A stretch of 64,000 nt of DNA from Haliclystus octoradiatus (Eukaryota; Cnidaria; Staurozoa; Stauromedusae; Haliclystidae), in NCBI GenBank assembly GCA_916610825.1, contig OU744448.1, forward strand, positions 2,963,501-3,027,500, in the 5' to 3' direction. The notes under the pieces were generated by a model. It was not told where the DNA came from. It did no database searches and was given only the letters and a program-made list of their open reading frames with translations. Shown here in pieces: positions 62,201 to 64,000 of this stretch. The position numbers and the translations under genes are program-made. Position 1 is the first letter of the stretch. Each line of letters begins with the position of its first letter.

Positions 62201-63710
62201 AAGTCAATGCATTTCTGTCGTGTGTGAGAAAAGTTAAAATTTTGTTACTGTTCATTCAATGTCGAACAAATATGTAAGTGCGGTAGATAATGAATGTTTA
62301 TACAGAGTTGTAAATTATTGGAATCGGAGGGTTGTAAATTATTGGAATCGGACACCAAGCTACTTCACATCATCAGACTAGTACATCTCTCATTAACTCT
62401 CCATGTCTCATTGCAAAGCTATGCAAAAGTATATATTCTTACTCCTGTGAAATAAATCCATGAGTTCATGAACAATTGTACAATTTCACAGTCATGAGTA
62501 ACATTTTTTTAAATACAGTCAAACCTGTTATAACGGTCACCTCTATACAGCAGCCATCTGTCTATAGTCGTCACTCTTACAGTGTCTCAAATGGTATTTT
62601 CTATTGAATCGAACCTCAATATAAAGGCCACCTGTCTATAATCGTCAATTTATCTACCTCTCGTAGCTGGCTGTTATATACAGGTTTCACTGTAATGATT
62701 ACTTTGAATTATTAGCACATTCTTCAATTTTCTCGTATTTAATTCTTAGATCCATAATGAATGATGTGAAACGTGATAATCGCGCAGTCTCAATGGTCAA
62801 TGTACCTGGAATCCGTAACACGCTTGTGACACTCTTGGATCAGTTACAAAGATGCCAGAAGTCTCTTAATGAATTCCTAGAAGTAAGTACCTTGCAGTTC
62901 TTGGAAAGTTGAATGTTTTTCTTGCAGAATATTGTTGGAAATTTAACAAACATGAAACTAATCAGATAGACTGAATAAAGTGAAACCATGTTAATATTTG
63001 TACTTTCAATATCATAAAGTGTTCATTATCATTTAAAATAACTGTCAAAGAATTGTCTCTGTGAGAAAATATGACGAATTTGTCAACAGTTCAACAGTTA
63101 TGATCAGTTCACAATCTCTTGATATAAAGTTCATGAACATTTCATAGAAAGTTGATCAACATTATACGGTATGTTTTCATTGAAACCTTTTCATGAAACT
63201 TTTATGAACTATTTGTGAACCGGTTTGATGAAATCGGGCCTGCATAACATATATGAACTCTTTACATGTGGGAACTGCAACCAAAAATCTCCAGATAACG
63301 AAACACCATATCCAAAGATTATATCTGCCCCTTGTGTAAAAGAGTTCGTTCATAAGTTCATGAACGCCAAATTGCTCAAAAGTTCATGAGCTGTTCATGA
63401 AATCATGATTTTTTCACAGGGGGCTTCGTGATGACATTAATGAATTTAAACTTAATTTGATTTCTCTTTAAATTAACAGGAGAAACGTTCCATCTTCCCA
63501 CGTTTTTATTTTATTGGCGATGATGATTTATTAGAAATTCTTGGTCATGCAACAAAACCGCAAGTTATACAATCACATTTGAAGAAATTATTTGCTGGTA
63601 TTCACAGAGTTGAATTTGATGAAAGTAATAAACATGTTACTGCAATGTGTTCACTCGAAGGAGAAGTTGTTCCACTCTCAAGACCAGTTCTTATAACAGA
63701 GAAGGTGGAA
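43515..63710 (+). CDS. DYNC2H1: cytoplasmic dynein-2 heavy chain, exons 1-21 (5' partial gene)
   Basis: Exons: 43515-44136, 44846-45237, 45773-46021, 46297-46370, 46847-47000, 48936-49111, 50003-50198, 50955-51212, 52614-52712, 53548-53687, 54852-55202, 56285-56528, 56977-57126, 58052-58254, 58775-58930, 59314-59425, 60213-60383, 60776-60934, 61232-61455, 62750-62882, 63480-63710. Together they give 4,494 bases (1,498 codons), all in phase with GT-AG borders. It matches DYNC2H1 from the N-terminus ([25 protein letters not shown]) through the tail ([40 protein letters not shown]) into the linker ([65 protein letters not shown]). The AAA ring lies beyond the window. The protein is the motor for retrograde intraflagellar transport. 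The start at 43515 is chosen over an in-frame ATG at 43464 because similarity begins there. Confidence 0.97.
44483..44589. mobile_element. TTCATGAAC palindromic MITE
   Basis: DYNC2H1 intron 1. Ends are CCCCTGTGAAAAACAGTTC and GAACTGTTTTTTGCAGGGG, flanked by TA on both sides. This is the cleanest copy for defining the family. Confidence 0.9.
45310..45681 (+). repeat. tRNA-derived SINE, head diverged
   Basis: DYNC2H1 intron 2. The B box GGTTCAAATCC and body are intact, but the A-box part is replaced or eroded (GAGTCTGTGACGCAACAAAA). Confidence 0.8.
46619..46712. mobile_element. TTCATGAAC palindromic MITE
   Basis: DYNC2H1 intron 4. Ends are CCCTTGCAAAAAACATTTC and GAACTGTTTTTTGCAAGGG. The central GTTAAATGG is present. 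Confidence 0.85.
47039..47820. repeat. CAGGGTCC element expanded into four tandem units
   Basis: DYNC2H1 intron 5. Units starting ATTCATGAATATTAAATAGA begin at 47041, 47242, 47431 and 47620 (201, 189 and 189 bp). The outer limits are CAGGGTCCAACAAAA (47066) and the inverse TTTTTGTTGGAC with GGACCCTG (ending 47820). It looks like a hAT-like MITE whose inside has been tandemly amplified. Confidence 0.85.
48289..48648 (+). repeat. tRNA-derived SINE
   Basis: DYNC2H1 intron 5. The A box GATAAGCTCAGATGGTAGAG is clear; the B box has drifted to AATTCAAACCC. The body is complete to the CCTTCGGTAGGGCGACACCG motif. Confidence 0.85.
49580..49705. mobile_element. TTCATGAAC palindromic MITE
   Basis: DYNC2H1 intron 6. 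Ends are CCCCTGCTAAAAACATTTC and TAACTGTTTTTCACAGAGG. A TTCATGAAC-rich stretch without ends lies at 49155-49390. Confidence 0.8.
50213..50262. repeat. (TTG)n microsatellite
   Basis: DYNC2H1 intron 7, just after the exon 7 donor. About 14 TTG/ATG units. Confidence 0.9.
51603..51831. mobile_element. TTCATGAAC palindromic MITE, expanded
   Basis: DYNC2H1 intron 8. 229 bp, about twice the size of the simplest copies, with extra TTCATGAACT units and two GTTAAATGGCCC-like centres. Confidence 0.8.
52202..52294. repeat. 31-bp minisatellite, three units
   Basis: TTTCCAAGCACATGGACCAA repeats at 52202, 52233 and 52264. DYNC2H1 intron 8. Confidence 0.95.
52375..52466. mobile_element. TTCATGAAC MITE, partial
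   Basis: DYNC2H1 intron 8. The left end CCCCTGCAAAACGCATTTC is present and the right end is degraded. Confidence 0.6.
52470..52581. repeat. 41-bp minisatellite, nearly three units
   Basis: TCTTGTTGTAGGTTTAGATA repeats at 52470, 52511 and 52552, ending 33 bp before exon 9. Confidence 0.95.
53860..53955. mobile_element. TTCATGAAC palindromic MITE
   Basis: DYNC2H1 intron 10. Ends are CCCTTGCGAAAAAATAGTTC and GAACTGTTTTTCGCAGGGG. Confidence 0.85.
53990..54175. mobile_element. pogo/Tc1-like MITE, TTAATATCCCC family
   Basis: DYNC2H1 intron 10. TA-flanked, left CAGCCAAACTCGGTTAATAT and right ATATTAAGCAAGTTTGACTG. Best preserved ends of this family in the window. Confidence 0.85.
54252..54608. mobile_element. 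hAT-like MITE, 357 bp, 8-bp target duplication
   Basis: DYNC2H1 intron 10. Ends CAGGGTTTGATAGAAGTTG and TTTATCGGACCCTG are inverted. CTGGTAAT flanks both sides (54244-54251 and 54609-54616). It is related to the CAGGGTCC element at 47066. Confidence 0.88.
54683..54796. mobile_element. TTCATGAAC palindromic MITE
   Basis: DYNC2H1 intron 10. Ends CCCCTACAAATAACAGCTC and GAACTGTTTTTAGCAGGA. Confidence 0.75.
55400..55547. mobile_element. TTCATGAAC MITE, degraded
   Basis: DYNC2H1 intron 11. The right end CTGTTATTCACAGGGGG is readable and the left end is lost. Confidence 0.55.
55690..55906. mobile_element. TTCATGAAC palindromic MITE, expanded
   Basis: DYNC2H1 intron 11. Ends CCCCTGCGAAAACAGTTTAG and GAACTGTTTTTCGCAGGGG, with many inner CATGAACTGTT units. 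Confidence 0.88.
55993..56158. repeat. long foldback repeat
   Basis: DYNC2H1 intron 11. AAAAAATCAGACATTCATAT and GCGATCATCAGGCAATTTAA are mirrored by TTAAATTGCCTGATGATCG and AGGAATGTCTGATTTTTT. The arms are about 65-75 bp. Confidence 0.85.
57221..57398. mobile_element. pogo-like MITE
   Basis: DYNC2H1 intron 13. TA-flanked, CAGTCAAACCTGTTATAACA at the left and AAACAGGTTTCACTG at the right. Confidence 0.88.
58292..58636 (+). repeat. tRNA-derived SINE, older copy
   Basis: DYNC2H1 intron 14. The A box TTAGCTCAGATGTCTAAGCA is close to consensus, the B box is GGTTAAAATCC, and the body is diverged. Confidence 0.8.
58671..58744. mobile_element. pogo-like MITE, partial
   Basis: DYNC2H1 intron 14. 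GACCACTACAACAGGTGACC and the end AACAGGTTTGACT match one half of the 62516 family. Confidence 0.6.
58993..59130. mobile_element. TTCATGAAC palindromic MITE
   Basis: DYNC2H1 intron 15. Ends CCCCTGCAAAAAACAATTC and GAACTGTTTTCGCAGGGG. Confidence 0.88.
59923..60098. mobile_element. TTCATGAAC palindromic MITE
   Basis: DYNC2H1 intron 16. Ends CCCCTGCGAAAACAGTTC and GAACTGTTTTTCGCAGGGG, with two GTTAAATGGC/GCCATTTAAC centres. Confidence 0.88.
60400..60510. mobile_element. pogo-like MITE, partial
   Basis: DYNC2H1 intron 17, just after exon 17. TTATAACGTCCACATCCATA through TTGAATCAACCC matches one half of the 62516 family. Confidence 0.6.
60975..61128. mobile_element. TTCATGAAC palindromic MITE
   Basis: DYNC2H1 intron 18, which is only 297 bp long, so the element makes up half of it. 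Ends CCCTGCAAAAAACAGTTCC and GAACGGTTTTTCGCAGGGG. Confidence 0.85.
61791..62060. mobile_element. TTCATGAAC palindromic MITE, largest copy
   Basis: DYNC2H1 intron 19. 270 bp, TA on both sides, ends CCCCTGCGAAAAACAGTTC and CAGTTTTTTGCAGGGG. Several inner units of AACAGTTCATGAACGTT and ATTTGGGGCCATTTAAC. Confidence 0.9.
62516..62692. mobile_element. pogo-like MITE
   Basis: DYNC2H1 intron 19. TA-flanked, left CAGTCAAACCTGTTATAACG, right TTATATACAGGTTTCACTG. Confidence 0.9.
63328..63423. mobile_element. TTCATGAAC palindromic MITE
   Basis: DYNC2H1 intron 20, close to exon 21. Ends CCCCTTGTGTAAAAGAGTTC and ATTTTTTCACAGGGGG. Confidence 0.75.
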
Positions 63711-63791
63711 GTAAGTGCAATGATATAGCGTCTATGGTAAAATCAATTGATTAGATAGAAGCCTCCATTTATGTAAACTAAAACACCAGTT

Positions 63792-63980
63792 CTCCTGCGA
63801 AAAACAGTTCCGTAGTTCATAAAATGTCCACAAACAGTTGATAGACAATTCGTGAACATTAAATGGCCCAAACTTTTTATGAAAAGTTCATGAAAATTGG
63901 GACCATTTAACGTTCATGAGTTTTTAGCCATTTAACGTTCATGAACTGTTCATGAATTCCTGAACTGTTATTCGCAGGGG
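63792..63980. mobile_element. TTCATGAAC palindromic MITE
   Basis: DYNC2H1 intron 21. Ends CTCCTGCGAAAAACAGTTCC and GAACTGTTATTCGCAGGGG. Confidence 0.85.
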
Positions 63981-64000
63981 TAGAGTTATTTATTATCCCT

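Noticed and set aside
61780..62202. Frames on both strands rich in FHELS/VHEQFMN or [15 protein letters not shown] repeats
   Set aside because: They are translations of the TTCATGAAC palindromic MITE units.

Overview
The window is animal nuclear DNA. It is AT-rich, has GT-AG introns and three clear metazoan orthologues (Munc18/STXBP1, SAR1, and the dynein-2 heavy chain DYNC2H1), and is full of short non-autonomous DNA transposons, tRNA-derived SINEs and foldback repeats. I cannot assign the species; an invertebrate is likely. The standard genetic code fits every intact gene.

Left third (1-28,000). A segment of about 6.5-7.3 kb is present twice in direct orientation (158-6692 and 14733-21999). 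Each copy carries a small plus-strand gene with a predicted death domain (two exons) and the 3' exons of a minus-strand gene of unknown family. The right copy looks intact: its death-domain gene has an open first exon, and the minus-strand gene continues to 26,598, giving six exons and 200 residues. The left copy has a 2-bp frameshift in death-domain exon 1 and only the last three exons of the unknown gene. Between the copies lies a MULE-type DNA transposon of about 7.65 kb whose transposase/SWIM gene is broken. A 636-bp hAT-like element sits in the right copy only, with an 8-bp target duplication; the left copy keeps the empty site. A satellite of ten 170/176-bp units (23,775-25,514) lies in an intron of the unknown gene.

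Middle (28,000-42,000). An intronless Munc18/STXBP1 orthologue (29,684-31,465, +) is followed by a short ORF interrupted by a palindromic MITE, then by a complete seven-exon SAR1 gene on the minus strand (33,651-40,325). SAR1 introns hold several foldback elements, one with telomere-like repeats and a tRNA-like B box.

Right third (42,000-64,000). A CIBAR/FAM92-type BAR-domain gene (minus) lies head to head with DYNC2H1 (plus), with 525 bp between the start codons. Both families act at cilia, so the gap is a candidate shared promoter. The first 21 exons of DYNC2H1 (1,498 codons: tail and part of the linker) are present and the gene runs off the right end. Its introns carry a dense population of one palindromic MITE family built from TTCATGAAC units, plus SINEs, two pogo-like MITE families, hAT-like MITEs and minisatellites.
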